DNA from: Phocoena phocoena
Taxonomy: Eukaryota; Chordata; Mammalia; Artiodactyla; Phocoenidae
Length of the DNA: 64,000 bases
Reading direction: 5' to 3'
Assembly: GCF_963924675.1 (NCBI RefSeq)
Contig: NC_089222.1
Coordinates: 2,666,001-2,730,000 of the forward strand
Shown: piece by piece, positions 43,857 to 54,984 of the stretch
Layout: each line of letters opens with the position of its first letter
How positions within the stretch are numbered: the first letter of the stretch is position 1
Program-made: the position numbers and the translations under genes
The notes under the pieces: generated by a model
Databases searched by the model: none
Told to the model about the DNA's origin: nothing
What the model saw: only the letters and a program-made list of their open reading frames with translations

Positions 43857-44942
43857 CAACCAAAATGCCTCTGGACAGAGAATGGATAAAGAAGATGTGG
43901 TACATATATATGAAACATAGCAGGACCCCATGGTTCTTCCCCTCCATGTGCTCAGCCTTTCTTTTGTCTATGGAAAAACTTTAGCCAAGGAATAAATTTA
44001 ATCAAAGAAGTGAGAAAATGCAGAAACAAAGGAAAACAGTCAAAGGAGACCAAATAATAATAGTTTAGTCATTAAGCAAAGTCAAGGACATTTAGTTCCT
44101 CCTCAAGGGCTATAGGTAATGTTCTGAGCCCTCTCCTGTGAGCTGTCCTGTAGATACTAAAACCCCCATCAGGTGGAAGAAGTTAACGACACGATGACCA
44201 GGCTGTAGGCATGACATAAGCTGCCACGATTCCGAGAGCTGGCCTCAAGGAAATGGGAACCAATCGATCCTGGAACTAAAGACTAACTGTACCTAAAACA
44301 ATCAAGATGACACTGATCAGACCACCCCATGGCCAATTTCAAGGTGACTGTCAGAGCTGCCTGTGCTGTTTCTGCATGTAGCCCGCTCCCTCCATCTATA
44401 GAAGCTCTTGCTCCCTGATTGTCAGTGGGGGGAGCTGGCCTTTGGACAGGAGTCTGCCCTCCTCCCCTGGTTACTGGCCTCCAGAATGAAGCAAACTTTC
44501 CTTTCCACCAACCTTGGCTCTTCATTGGCTTTTGACTGGTGAGCTGCTGGACCCCACTTTTGGTAACATATACAATGGAATACTACTCAGCCATCAAAAA
44601 GAATGAAATAATGCCATGTGCAGCAACATGGATGGACCTAGAGATTACCATACCAAGTGAAGTAAGTCAGACAGAGAAAGACAAATACCATATGATAGCA
44701 CTTATATGTGGAATCTAAAATATACAAATGAACTTATTTACAAAACAGAAAGAGACTCACAGGCATAGAAAACAAACTTATGGTTACAAAGGGGAAAAGT
44801 TGGGGAAGGGATAAATTAGGAGGTTGAGGTTTTATATATAGTAGATACAAACTATGATATATAAAATGGATAAACAACAAGGTCCTACTGTATAGCACAG
44901 GGAACTCTATTCAATATTTTGTAATAAACCGTAATGAAAAAA
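43857..44942 (+). mobile_element. 5'-truncated L1 3' end split by a solo LTR
   Basis: L1 sequence 43857-43910 ('aagaagatgtggtacatata') continues at 44569 ('tatacaatggaatactactc') to an A-rich end near 44942. L1 repeats GGAAAAGGGCACAAC and GAAAAAGGGCAAACG (about 43843 and 44945) bound it. Confidence 0.85.
43911..44568 (+). mobile_element. Solo LTR, ERV1-like
   Basis: It begins TGAAACATAGCAGGACC and ends CCACTTTTGGTAACA, with 4-bp repeats TATA (43907-43910, 44569-44572) in an L1. Stretches such as 'gaagtgagaaaatgcagaaa' and 'tagttcctcctcaagggct' match the LTR at 41823, while the R/U5 end differs. No viral genes are present. Confidence 0.8.
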
Positions 44943-45189
44943 AGAAAAAGGGCAAACGAGAAGAGAAGTGCATTGGACAAATAAACTTATGAAAAAATGT
45001 CAGTCTTTACTAGTGGTCCTGCTACTTCCCTATCCAACTGCAGCTTTTCTCTTTCTCTCTTTTTAATGACAATATCCAGGGTTGTGTATGTTATTGTGAA
45101 GTGTGCTTTCTTAAATATTGCAAATGAGTGTTTAGGATGTTACACACTTTCTATAACATAATTAGTCAATCATATCAAAAATTCAGACA

Positions 45190-45700
45190 TCTGACTACCT
45201 TTGACCCAACACTTGCACTTCTAGGAATGTATTCTAAGACAAAAACTAGACCTCAAAGATCAAATGGCAATATGTTTATACAAAAGTATCTATAAAAACT
45301 GAAAATGACTAAATTTCCAATGACAGCACCTGCTTAAAGAATGTTGATCCATCCACAGGTTAAAATTCTTTGCAACCACTAAAATGTATTCTAGAACAGA
45401 AGAGTAATGTTCTGAATAATTAAGTGAAAAAGGCAAATTATGAGGTTGTCTGTACTTATCTATACAATATTAGATACAGAGACATTACATATATAATATA
45501 TATTATCTATAAATTATACATATATAGATAATTTTTAAATATTTATCAGATATACACCAAAATATTAACAGTGGCTCTTTCTGGGTAGTAGGGTTACAGG
45601 AGATTTTTACTTTGTATATGTATGTTGTTCTCTATTTTTCACAGTTTCCATAATAAAGTTGCATTATTTTTGTAGTCAGAAAACAATCATTTTTCAATCA
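45190..45700 (+). mobile_element. Ancient L1 3' end (L1ME/L1M type)
   Basis: 'gacccaacacttgcacttct', 'aagtgaaaaaggcaaattat', 'agtggctctttctgggtagt' and 'tttccataataaagttgcat' are typical of an L1ME-like 3' end. Confidence 0.7.
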
Positions 45701-46078
45701 AAGTGAAAATTCTTCAAAGAGGGAGGCACCAGTTCTGTCCATCTCATCTGTGTGAAGGATGGATTCACAGTTTTCAGTCCTGTCCGAGGAGGTCCCAAAA
45801 GTGGCAGCACAACTTGGATGGCTGCAAGTAAACTCTGTCTTCTCTACAAATTTGCGGAGCCTTTAAATATTCCTTCACAAAGCAAAACACAACAGTACAT
45901 TTCTAATAAGAGTAATTTGCTTTTGATGATGATTTCCTACCAAAATAATCAAGACGTTATTCAGAATCTTCAAAAGCAATAAAACAGACAATAACAACAG
46001 CATAAAACATACAATAAAAAGCATAAAACACAAAATCAAAACAAGGTCATCTCGTTAAGAACAAGGGATTCCTCTTAC
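45701..46078. other. Single-copy stretch, no gene seen
   Basis: The reading frame 45752-45982 has no recognisable domain. Confidence 0.5.
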
Positions 46079-46093
46079 AAATGTCTAGGCTCT

Positions 46094-46201
46094 GGTGGTC
46101 CAGTGGTTAAGACTCCACGCTTCCACTGCCGGGGGTAGGGGTTGATCCCTGGTCAGGGAACTAAGATCCCATAAGCCACATGGCATGGCCAAGAAAAAAA
46201 A
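46094..46201 (+). mobile_element. Short CHR-type SINE, 5'-truncated
   Basis: It starts at 'ggtggtccagtggttaagac', without the first ~12 bp, and ends in A11. Exact 15-bp repeats AAATGTCTAGGCTCT lie at 46079-46093 and 46202-46216. Confidence 0.92.
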
Positions 46202-46485
46202 AAATGTCTAGGCTCTCATTGGAAGGAACTTTCTTTAATAATAGTTTTGTTTTGGGAATGCCGACACCAAAATGACCTTATTTTCCTCCCTTCGTGGTGC
46301 CTTCATGGTCATGTTTGGGTCCCTCTGACAGTGCTCAAGGTCTGTCTGCTAAGAAGAATGTGATTGGTGGGTGAGGAAATGTCCTATCTGCACTGTTCAA
46401 AAGCAAAACAAAACAGACTATATGCTTATAACGTTTTAACGTATTTTTAAATTTTCTATAAACATAGCATAAATTGAGTTTAAGT

Positions 46486-46676
46486 GGCTTCCCTGGTGGC
46501 GCCGTGGTTAAGAGTTCGCCTGCCGATGCAGGGGACACGGGTTCGTGCCCCGGTCCGGGAAGATCCCACATGCCGTGGAGCGGCTGGGCCCGTGAGCCAT
46601 GGCCGCTGAGCCTGTGCTCCGCAACGGGAGAGGCCACAACAGTGAGAGGCCCACGTATTGGAAAAAAAAAAAAAAA
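46486..46676 (+). mobile_element. CHR SINE, ~200-bp type with internal deletion
   Basis: It lacks the usual 'cgcgtccggagcct' between two GAGCCTG repeats ('gctgagcctgtgctccgca'). Exact 14-bp target repeats AAATTGAGTTTAAG lie at 46471-46484 and 46677-46690. Confidence 0.94.
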
Positions 46677-46690
46677 AAATTGAGTTTAAG

Positions 46691-47347
46691 CAAGGCTGGC
46701 CCCTCTGTCTCTACCTCTCTCCTCTTCCCGAATATTTCTCTCACTTCATGCCAAAGTGGCCAAAGTACACCACTATCAAGTCATCCCGAGTCCTGAAAGC
46801 ATTTGCCTTTCAAGAATCTTTCACTATTTACAAGCAAATACTCCCTAAACCAAATTCAGCTCAGTCCTTGATTCGGTGCGGTCACCTAAGGGTAAGAAAG
46901 TGACCAGAAAGAATGAACCAAGTAGGGGACTGTGTACAAGGACATACATGCAGGAAGGAATATGGGAAGCAAAAGGCAAAGTGAAAGGATCATAAATGCA
47001 AGCACTGCTAGTTATCCGTACATAGATGACAGATACATAGATGACAGATACAATCATTAAATCCCAAGGGGTAAAAATGATGTACTTTTTAAACCAAGGC
47101 AGCGTCCTGAAATGAGCTACTTCCTCTTCTCACCACAAGATGGAGCTCTCTTTGGGCTCTCCAAGCTCAGTTTCCAAACTCAGAGCTGAAACAGTGGGGA
47201 CCTTGCATTAGAAATCCCATCTATAAACCATGCTCTTCTAGTTCAATTCAGCTTTAAATAGAACTTGCAGCTAATGAAACATGAGACTTCGGTCCGTTGA
47301 GAATCCCTCATTACTGATGCTGCACGTATCTGGGCAAAGTCACCTCT
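46691..47347. other. Single-copy stretch, no gene seen
   Basis: A small tandem 'acatagatgacagat' doublet lies at about 47021-47050. Nothing else is seen. Confidence 0.5.
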
Positions 47348-47362
47348 GAATTTCAGCATCCA

Positions 47363-47784
47363 TTTGCAGCAACATGGATGCACCTAGAGATGATCATGCT
47401 AAGTGATATAAGTCAGAGAAAGACAAATACCATATGATATCACTTACATGTGGAATCTAAAATGTGACACAAATGAGCCTATCTATGAAACAGAACCAGA
47501 ATCATGGAAATAGAGAACAGACTGGTGGTTGTCAAGGAGGAGGGAGTTGGGAGAGGGACGGAGTGGGAGTTTGGGGTTAGCAGATGCAAACTAGTATATA
47601 TAGAACGGATACATAACAAGGTCCTACAGAGAACTATATTCGACATCCTGTGATAAACCATAATGGAAAAGAATATTTTTAAACAGGAATGTATATATAG
47701 GTATCAATGAATCACTTTGCTGTACGCAGAAATTAACACAACATTGTAAATCAACTCTACTTGAATGTTAAGAGCTATTGATAA
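47363..47784 (+). mobile_element. 5'-truncated L1 3' end
   Basis: It runs from 'tttgcagcaacatggatgca' to 'ctacttgaatgttaagagct'. Repeats AATTTCAGCATC flank it (about 47349-47360 and 47786-47797). Confidence 0.88.
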
Positions 47785-47799
47785 ATTTCAGCATCAACA

Positions 47800-48439
47800 G
47801 CCATCACTTTCTTTCCTCAAGCCAAGCTTTCTGCTGTCGGTATCCCTTTCCCTCTTGCTGTTTCTTGAAACTTGTTTTCTTTTTATGTTATGACGAGAAA
47901 AGTGAGATGTCATGCTGTAGCAGATATGGAACTAGGGCACCAGAGCCATTCTTCAAGAAAGGGCTGGACGCCAGATGTGGAGAATGCAGTCCCCCGGTCA
48001 GGTGCAGCTGGCAGCCCCTCCACAGTCTTGGCCACAGAGAGCACCTCACTCAAGTCCATGCCTTCCCACAGCCCTGCATCAGGTGACTGCGGGGGTGGGT
48101 GGGAGTGGATGGGATATGGAGACCCAGCCATTTCAACCCAGTGTAAGACAACAGGCAAGGCTTGTTCTACAGCCTCGCTGGCCTCCACTGCCTGGCAGCT
48201 CTTTCTCTAGTTAACTCTGTTTCCTACCCCTTGCCTTAAACATGTACTGATCCCGATTATCTTGTTCGTAAACGACATCTCTGTGTCTACTTCCAGAGAA
48301 CGCAACCGGCAGCAATGCAAAAATAAGTTGCTCAGATCATCTGACAATGGTCGGCCATTAAATCATTTGGAATACTTAGCTTCTGCTTTCGTACCCATCT
48401 GTACTTCAGATGCTTTCACTGAATTGCCATGTGCTCACT
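47800..48439. other. Single-copy stretch, no gene established
   Basis: Overlapping reading frames at 47872-48210 (+) and 47910-48188 (-) share moderately GC-rich sequence. No domain or splice signal supports an exon. Confidence 0.45.
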
Positions 48440-48545
48440 TATTCAATAAATATTTGAATGGCTTCCACGAGCTGGGCGCTGTGCTTAGCAGGGGATACAT
48501 GAAAAATGTCTGGAATGTAGACCCAGTACTGGAGGTGAAGCAGCC
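48440..48545 (+). mobile_element. L2/MIR-like fragment
   Basis: 'ttattcaataaatatttgaa', 'gagctgggcgctgtgcttag' and 'ggggatacatgaaaaatgtc' match the common 'ttcaacaaatatttattgag...ggcactgtgctagg' pattern. Confidence 0.6.
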
Positions 48546-48765
48546 CTCTTGGCAACCGTGAAAATGAAAGCGACAGTCTCCATGGAGCAGCAACTACTGC
48601 CTGGGATTGCCTATCACTGGCCTTCTCACTGTGTGAGAAAAGTAACCTCTACTTGGGTTTTCTATTATCCCCTCAGTTGGCACTTACTGGTGCCTGATGA
48701 AAATACCAAGTCTCGGCCATTGTTTGTTAATTTATTCATTGACTAAACCTGCAAATGAATGGTAG

Positions 48766-49269
48766 GGTTTTTTTCTCTATTTTTTTTTTTATTGAAGTAG
48801 AGTTGATTAACAGTGCTGTGTTAATTTCTGCTGTACAGCAAAGTGATTCAGTCATTCACACATATACAGTCTTTTTTTATATTCTTTTCCTTTATGGTTT
48901 ATCACAGGATATTGAATATAGTTCCCTGTGCCCTACAGTAGGACCTTGTTGTTTATCTATTTTATATATAATAGTTTGCCTCTGCTAACCCAGCCTCCTA
49001 ATTCATCCCTCCCCTATCATCCTCCCCGTTGGCAACCACAAGTCTGTTCTCTGTGTCTGCGAGTCTGTTTCTGTTTCATAGATAGGTTCATTCCTGCCAT
49101 ATTTTAGATTCCACATATAAGTAACATCATGTGGTATTTGTCTTTCTCTGACTTACTTCACTTAGTATGAGCATCTCTAGTTGCATCCATATGGCTGCAA
49201 ATGGCATTATTTCATTTTTTTACAGCTGAGTAATATTCCATGGTATATATGTACCACATCTTCTTTATC
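48766..49269 (-). mobile_element. 5'-truncated L1 3' end (minus)
   Basis: A T-rich start is followed by minus-strand L1 3'UTR to 'accacatcttctttatc'. Exact 10-bp repeats TGAATGGTAG lie at 48756-48765 and 49270-49279. Confidence 0.9.
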
Positions 49270-49279
49270 TGAATGGTAG

Positions 49280-49993
49280 TTCTTCCTATTATTCTACCTC
49301 ACATTCAGACCCAGAGCTAGCCAGCAGTAAGGAGTAAAGCCGTAAGAGGGGCCTGGCCCCTGCCTGCCCACCCCTTGACTCAGATCTGCTCACCTTATTC
49401 TTCCCTTTTTCATTTCAAAAGCATACTCATGTCATGCCTTTCTTGGTATTACAACATGAAAATTAACAACAAGCAAAGCATTTCTCCAGTAAGATCATCT
49501 TTGACACTTTTTCATTCTATATCTTATATTCGAAGGAGAGGAAAACTTGACACATAGGATGTGGGGCTGTATAAACATATAGCATATTTTTTAAATGCTT
49601 CAGTTTCAGAGGATCTGAGACAATGGTATGTCTATAATTATCCCTCCACCGTCAGTAAGCTTCAAATTACTATCTGTTCTCAAAGGGAGAGAAAAATTTT
49701 AAGTATTTTTTATGAAATTTCAGAAGAGGCCTATTCAGTAATTTGCTATTTCATGGAGTCATACACACAGAATGTGTCTTGAGATTCTGTTTAACTGAAG
49801 GGAGGTTTTCAAGCAACCTATTTGATTGGGATATAAGAAGATCACCAAGTAAAGCATGACCACCAAGCAAATGGAATGCCTTAGAGGTCCACAAATGCGT
49901 TCCACCAAAATCACAAACCACTGATGGTAGGACACTCAATTCAGCTTATTTCCCATCAATTTCCTTCTTCCCAACAATATTTCCTCTTAGTTC

Positions 49994-49998
<5 letters not shown>
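49280..49998. other. Single-copy stretch, no gene seen
   Basis: Nothing is recognised. Confidence 0.5.

Positions 49999-50039
<41 letters not shown>
49999..50039 (+). repeat. (TG)20 microsatellite with TA tail
   Basis: This is an uninterrupted TG run, followed by a short (TA)n at about 50043-50052. Confidence 0.97.
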
Positions 50040-50042
<3 letters not shown>

Positions 50043-50059
50043 TATATATATATTTGACA

Positions 50060-50110
50060 GTCATTAAACATCAATTATGTACAAGCATTGTGTCAGGCAC
50101 TAGAAAGAAA
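50060..50110 (+). mobile_element. MIR/L2-like fragment
   Basis: 'tacaagcattgtgtcaggca' resembles the conserved 'gtgccaggcactg' region. It is short. Confidence 0.4.
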
Positions 50111-50241
50111 TACAGTTAAGTCCCCTACATGCGAACCTTCAAGTTGCGAACTTTCAAAGATGCGAACATGGGTACGCATGTCCAACCACGTAAGTTAGTT
50201 CACTGTCTGGCATACATTCTCATGTGCATGCATACCCTACA
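50111..50241 (+). mobile_element. Tigger/mariner-like 5' end fragment
   Basis: 'tacagttaagtcccctacat' and 'gcgaaccttcaagttgcgaa' match the left terminus of a Tigger-type DNA transposon that I know from mammals ('cagtagtcccctacatacga'). It is cut off at about 50241 by SINE sequence. Confidence 0.55.
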
Positions 50242-50243
50242 AG

Positions 50244-50357
50244 TGGCACATGGGCCTAGTTGCTCCACGGCATGTGGGATCTTCCCGGACCGGGGCACGA
50301 ACCCGCATCCCCTGCATCAGCAGGCAGACTCTCCACCACTGCGTCACCAGGGAAGCC
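50244..50357 (-). mobile_element. CHR SINE, 3'-truncated (minus)
   Basis: The minus-strand body from 'cacatgggcctagttgctcc' to 'gtcaccagggaagcccc' has no poly-T. The left edge abuts the Tigger-like fragment directly, which suggests a deletion across both. Confidence 0.88.
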
Positions 50358-50844
50358 CCCTGCTTCCTCATTCTGGAGCAGACGTCAGGCTTCCATCGTG
50401 AGATCCTCCTCCACGTCAGGCGGAAGTTTTCCTGTCCCTACACGATCAAGCTGGGACTGTCATGGCACAATGGAAATGAGCAAACTGCGGTAACACATGC
50501 TAAAAATGGTAACTCATCTCAGGCTTCAGTATAAAGTCACCTTTTCCTTATATTTGTGTTTTTAGCATGTGCAGAGGAGCATGTCCTAGGAATCATTAAA
50601 TTACTGAGCTCACTGGGCAAGATGTGGGTCTCATGACACCATCGTTTTATTGTTTGGGGGCATGTCTTGTGCTTCTGTTGCATGGTTTTGTTGCTAAGCA
50701 AGCCTGCTTGGTTTTGTGGTTAAACAAACCTGCTTTCTTGAGTGATCATTAATTTACAGGGTCTCCCATACTTTTTCCTTTACTTACGATCCCCTAGTGG
50801 GATTAACTATTTAATCACCTACTTTGTCCCTTTACTCTGTTCCT
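50358..50844. other. Single-copy stretch, no gene seen
   Basis: Nothing is recognised. A 'gctaagcaagcctgcttggt' / 'gttaaacaaacctgctttct' near-duplicate pair lies at about 50693-50740. Confidence 0.45.
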
Positions 50845-51895
50845 ATCACAACTTCTTCTCCGCACACCCGCGTCTACCAGCCCAGGCCATCATTCATGTA
50901 CCTGGATCATGGCAATAGCCTCCCAACGGTCTCCCTGCTGCAAACTCCGGCTCTGATAGCAACCAGAGTGAGCCTCTTAAAACATAAATCAAAAGATGTC
51001 ACCCGGGACTTCCCTGGTGGTGCAGTGTTTAAGAATCCGCCTGCTGATGCAGGGGACACGGGTTCAATCTCTGGTCCAGGAAGATCCCACTTGCCACGGA
51101 GCAACTAAGCTCGTGTGCCACAACTATTGAGCCTGCACTCTAGAGCCTGCGAGCCACAACTACTGTGCCCATATGCCACAATTACTGAAGCCCACGCACC
51201 TAGAGCCCATGCTGTGCAACAAGAGAAGCCACCGCAATGAGGAGCCCACGCACCGCAATGAAGAGTAGCCCCTGCTTGCTGCAACTATAGAAACCCCATG
51301 TGCAGCAACGAAGACCCAACACAGACAATAATTAATTAATTAGTTTTTAAATGGATAAAAACAAAAAGTTGTCACCCCTCTCATGGCTGTCGTACATTTT
51401 TAAAGTAAGAGTCTTCATTACGTCTGTAAGAACCCATATGATCTGGTATCTGGGTCCTGCTGGATTTCATTTCTTCTTCTACTCTTCCCCTGGCTGACTA
51501 CTCTGCGTCTAGACTTGCACCCTTGACATTCCTCAAACACAACAAGAAATCTACCACAGGGCCTTTGTACTTGCTGTTCTCTCTGCCTAGAAGTATTCTA
51601 ACGGCTACTTACTTCATTTGGGTCTCTGCTCAAATGTCACCTCTTCCGAGAGGCTCTCCACAACAATACCACTGAATATAGTACTCTCCCCTTATTTGGC
51701 TTCATTTTCTTCCCCTAGCACTTGTCACTATCTGACATTACATGTATTTATCCATTTTCTAGCTCCCACCCTAGAACCTAAGTCCTATGAGAGTGAAATT
51801 TTACTTAAGTCACTGCTGTGTCTCCAGCACCTGCAGCAATTCCTACAAATAACAGGCACTCAGTAGACATCTGTTCCATAAATAAATCCATGCCA
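50845..51895 (-). mobile_element. L2-like 3' end, split by a SINE
   Basis: 'tggatcatggcaatagcctc', 'aaacataaatcaaaagatgt' (left part) and 'ccacagggcctttgtacttg', 'tctctgctcaaatgtcacct', 'cttgtcactatctgacatta' (right part) are one colinear L2-type 3' region of about 690 bp once the SINE is removed. The orientation label is tentative. Confidence 0.65.
51005..51363 (+). mobile_element. CHR SINE, long type, inside L2
   Basis: The long-type body ends 'aataattaattaattagttt'. Repeats AAAAGATGTCACCC (50991-51004) and AAAAGTTGTCACCC (51364-51377) flank it. Confidence 0.95.
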
Positions 51896-52709
51896 TGTCC
51901 CCATGACCCAGAAGAAAGAAGAAATAAAAGCTTAGTGTGTGCAGAAGTTGTTTACATGGCAGGCCCTGGCTCTTCACTCCCCTTCTAATCGAGCTAAATA
52001 GGCTGTTCTAGTAACATCATAAAACCAAACAAAGAAAAGATCAGTTCCAAAGGGAGTACAAAGGGTGGGCAGGATTCCTTATCTGAAAAGCTTTGGAAAT
52101 AGTATTGTTGAGAATCAGAGCCATGATGCTAAAAGCCTTTTTAAATCCTTCAAGTTCTAAGTGACCGTAAGGCCCAAGTCCACTTGGAGACACATGTTCA
52201 GCCACCTCGGCGTGATGCCATACTCTAAAGAAAGGATTTTTCCAATAGACAGATGTTCCTGGAGAAACTGCTGTACATCTCATAGGGAGAAGACCTGGCA
52301 ACTCTTAAAATGACAACCCAGAGACCCATCCTGTATTTAGGGGTTGGGGCCGGGGATGGGTCACATTTTATTTTTTAAATAGTTTCCTGCATTCAAACAT
52401 TAGAATCCATACTTTCTATGACCTGTTGAAAATGTGAAAGATCTAGCAATACCTAATAGTCAGTGTGAGGCTAGTGACAGCTGCTCCCTCCAGATCCGGA
52501 AGCACTCAGACTGCCGCCCCACTTCACATGACCCATGTATGAACTCAGGTGGGTTCTCTCATTTAGTTGACCTGTCTGGGCCACGTAGGCATTTAAGTTC
52601 TGATTCCTGGCCTTAAACCTGATGGGTTACTTTCCCCAGAGTCAGAAAGACCATAAAAGGAACAGAAACACTGATAATGCCATGAAGAACCACCAACTTT
52701 TTAAATGAG
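51896..52709. other. Single-copy stretch, no gene seen
   Basis: Nothing is recognised. Confidence 0.5.
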
Positions 52710-52775
52710 GCATCACTGTAGAAATGCAGAGCTGGAAGGGGCCTCAGGAATCAAACAGTGGCTTCCTTATTACAG
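52710..52775 (+). mobile_element. MIR-like core
   Basis: 'gagctggaaggggcctcagg' followed by 'ttattacaggtgagggg' fits the MIR/MIR3 core. Confidence 0.5.
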
Positions 52776-53081
52776 GTGAGGGGCAGGTGGTCACACTTTG
52801 AACAGATCAAAGATTGCATCTCCCAATACCCAATATGGGTCTTATATGCCATCTACGGATTGGCCATCAGAACGTGTGTTCACAGATTAACAAACACTGC
52901 CATTGGTCAATGTCATGGCCATTCAGTGGCCCCCATCCCTAATGCTTTGAAAACATTTTTAAAATCTAAATATTAAGAAAAGGCAGCCTTTCTAACCATT
53001 TAAGGGCAATTGGGAAATAATCTATTAAATAATATTCTCATGAGGCCAGGACAAGATTCGGAGAACTGAGTTGGCCTAAAT

Positions 53082-53495
53082 CAAAGGTGAGGAAATTCTT
53101 TTGGTAAAAGACCAGAGAGTAAATATTTTAAGCTTTGTGAGCCATCGGGTCTTTACGGCAGCAACTCACCTCTGCTATTGTCTCAGGAAAGCAGCCCTAG
53201 GGGATATGTAAATAAATGGGTATTACCCTGTGCCAATAATACAGGCATTACTATGGACACCGAAAGCCGAATTTCATAACACTTTCATGTGTCATGAAAT
53301 AATAACTTTGATTTTTTTTTTTTTTGGAACCACTTAAAATTGTAAAACGCATTCTTAGCACACAGGCCATAAAAATGACAGGCAGACACAACATCGTAAA
53401 TCAACTGGGCCAATAAAATTTTTTTAATTTTAATGTTTAATTTATTAAAATGATAGATAGGATTTGGCCCTTGGGCCATGGTTTGCAGATCTCTG
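53082..53495 (+). mobile_element. hAT-Charlie element with an L1 insertion
   Basis: 'gaccagagagtaaatatttt', 'agctttgtgagccatcgggt', 'aatttcataacactttcatg' and 'gatttggcccttgggccatg' are parts of one widespread hAT-type MER element. 8-bp repeats GCCTAAAT (53074-53081) and GCCTTGAT (53496-53503) match hAT target-site size. A 61-bp L1 end is inserted at 53386-53446. Confidence 0.75.
53386..53446 (+). mobile_element. 61-bp L1 3' end
   Basis: 'acacaacatcgtaaatcaac' and 'ccaataaaatttttttaatt' are the last bases of L1. Repeats AAAATGACAGGCAG (53372-53385) and AAAATGATAGATAG (53447-53460) flank it. Confidence 0.78.
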
Positions 53496-53617
53496 GCCTT
53501 GATGGTGAGGGGGGATAAAAAGAGCAGCCAACCTGCCTGTCCTGGTATCCCAAGGTTGCTTTCAGTTTGAATACAAGATCTCTGTCCCTAACTAGACCAG
53601 CCTGACATTTTTGTTTT

Positions 53618-54724
53618 TAATTTCTCTTTTATTTTATATTGGAGTATAGTTGATTTATAATGTTGTGTGAGTTTCAGGTGTATAGCAAAGTGATTCAGTT
53701 ATACATGTATTTATATCATTTTTTTTTAGATTCTTTCCCCCTGTAGGTTATTACAGAATATTGAGTAGAGTTCCCTGTGCTATACAGTAGGTCTCTGTTG
53801 ATTATCTATTTTATATATAGTAGTGTGTATATGTCAACCCCAAACTCCTAATTTATCCCTCCCTCCCCCCACCTTTCCCTTTCGGTAACCACAAGCTTGT
53901 TTTCGAAGTCTGTGAGTCTGTTTCTGTTTTGTAAATAAGTTCATTTGCATCATTTTTTTAGATTCCACATATAAATGATATTAGATGGTATTTGTCTTTC
54001 TCTGTCTGACTTACTTCATTTAGTATGACAATTTCTAGGTCCATCCATGTTGCTGCAAGTGTTATTACTTCATTCTTTTCTATGGCTGAGTACTATTCCA
54101 CTGTATATATATATACCACATCTTCTTTATCCCTTCCTCTGTCAATGGACATTTAGGTTGCTTCCATGTCTTGGCTATTGTAAATAGTGCTGCTATGAAC
54201 ATAGGGGTGCATGTAACTTTTTGAATTAGTTTTGCCTGGATATATGCCCAGGAGCGGGATTGTTGGATCATATGGTAGTTCTGTTTTTAGTTTTTTAAGG
54301 AACCTCCATACTGTTCTCCATAGTAGCTGCAACAATTTGCATTCCCACCAACAGTGTAGGCGGGTTCCCTTCCCTCCACATTTATTATTTGTAGACTTTT
54401 TTTTTTCTTTTTGCAGTACATGGGCCTCTCACTATTGTGGCCTCTCCCATTGCAGAGCACAGGCTCCGGACGCGCAGGCTCAGCGGCCATGGCTCACGGG
54501 CCCAGCCACTCCGCGGCATGTGGGATCTTCCCGGACCAGTGCACGAACCCGTGTCCCCTGCATCGGCAGGCGGACTCTCAACCACTGTGCCACCAGGGAA
54601 GCCCTATTTGTAGCCTTTTTGATGATGACCATTCTGACCAGTGTGAGGTGCTACATCATTGTAGTTTTGATTTGCATTTCGCTAATAAGTTGCAATGTTG
54701 AGCATCTTATCATGTGCTTTTTCC
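53618..54724 (-). mobile_element. 5'-truncated L1 (minus), carrying a SINE
   Basis: The 3'UTR and the end of ORF2 are on the minus strand ('ggttgcttccatgtcttggc', 'caacaatttgcattcccacc', 'gatttgcatttcgctaataa'). The flanks CAGCCTGACATTTTTGTTTT (about 53601-53620) and CAGCCCAATGTTTTTCTTT (about 54725-54743) are the target repeats. Confidence 0.88.
54396..54604 (-). mobile_element. CHR SINE, ~200-bp type (minus), inside L1
   Basis: The body runs from 'tttttgcagtacatgggcct' to 'caccagggaagccc'. Repeats TATTTGTAG lie at 54386-54394 and 54605-54613. Confidence 0.93.
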
Positions 54725-54743
54725 AGCCCAATGTTTTTCTTTA

Positions 54744-54952
54744 ATTTTTTTTTTTTTTTTGCGGTACGTGGGCCTCTCACTGTTGTGGCCTCTCCCTTTG
54801 AGGAGCACAGGCTCCGGACGCGCAGGCTCAGCGGCCATGGCTCACGGGCCCAGCCGCTCCGCGGCATGTGGGATCTTCCCGGACCGGGGCACGAACCCGC
54901 ATCCCCTGCATCGGCAGGCGGACTCTCAACCACTGCGCCACCAGGGAAGCCC
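54744..54952 (-). mobile_element. CHR SINE, ~200-bp type (minus), in the L1 target repeat
   Basis: T16 is followed by a complete body. Repeats AATGTTTTTCTTTA (54730-54743) and GATGTTTTTCTTTA (about 54954-54967) flank it. The left repeat is itself the right target repeat of the L1. Confidence 0.92.
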
Positions 54953-54984
54953 TGATGTTTTTCTTTATATTGCTCTACTCTTTT

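Noticed and set aside
41823..44568. The two LTRs as ends of one provirus
   Set aside because: Each has its own 4-bp target repeat, they differ in length and U5, and the sequence between them is SINEs and host DNA rather than viral genes.
54232..54744. 170-codon plus-strand reading frame
   Set aside because: It is antisense L1 running into an antisense SINE and back into L1, so not a gene.
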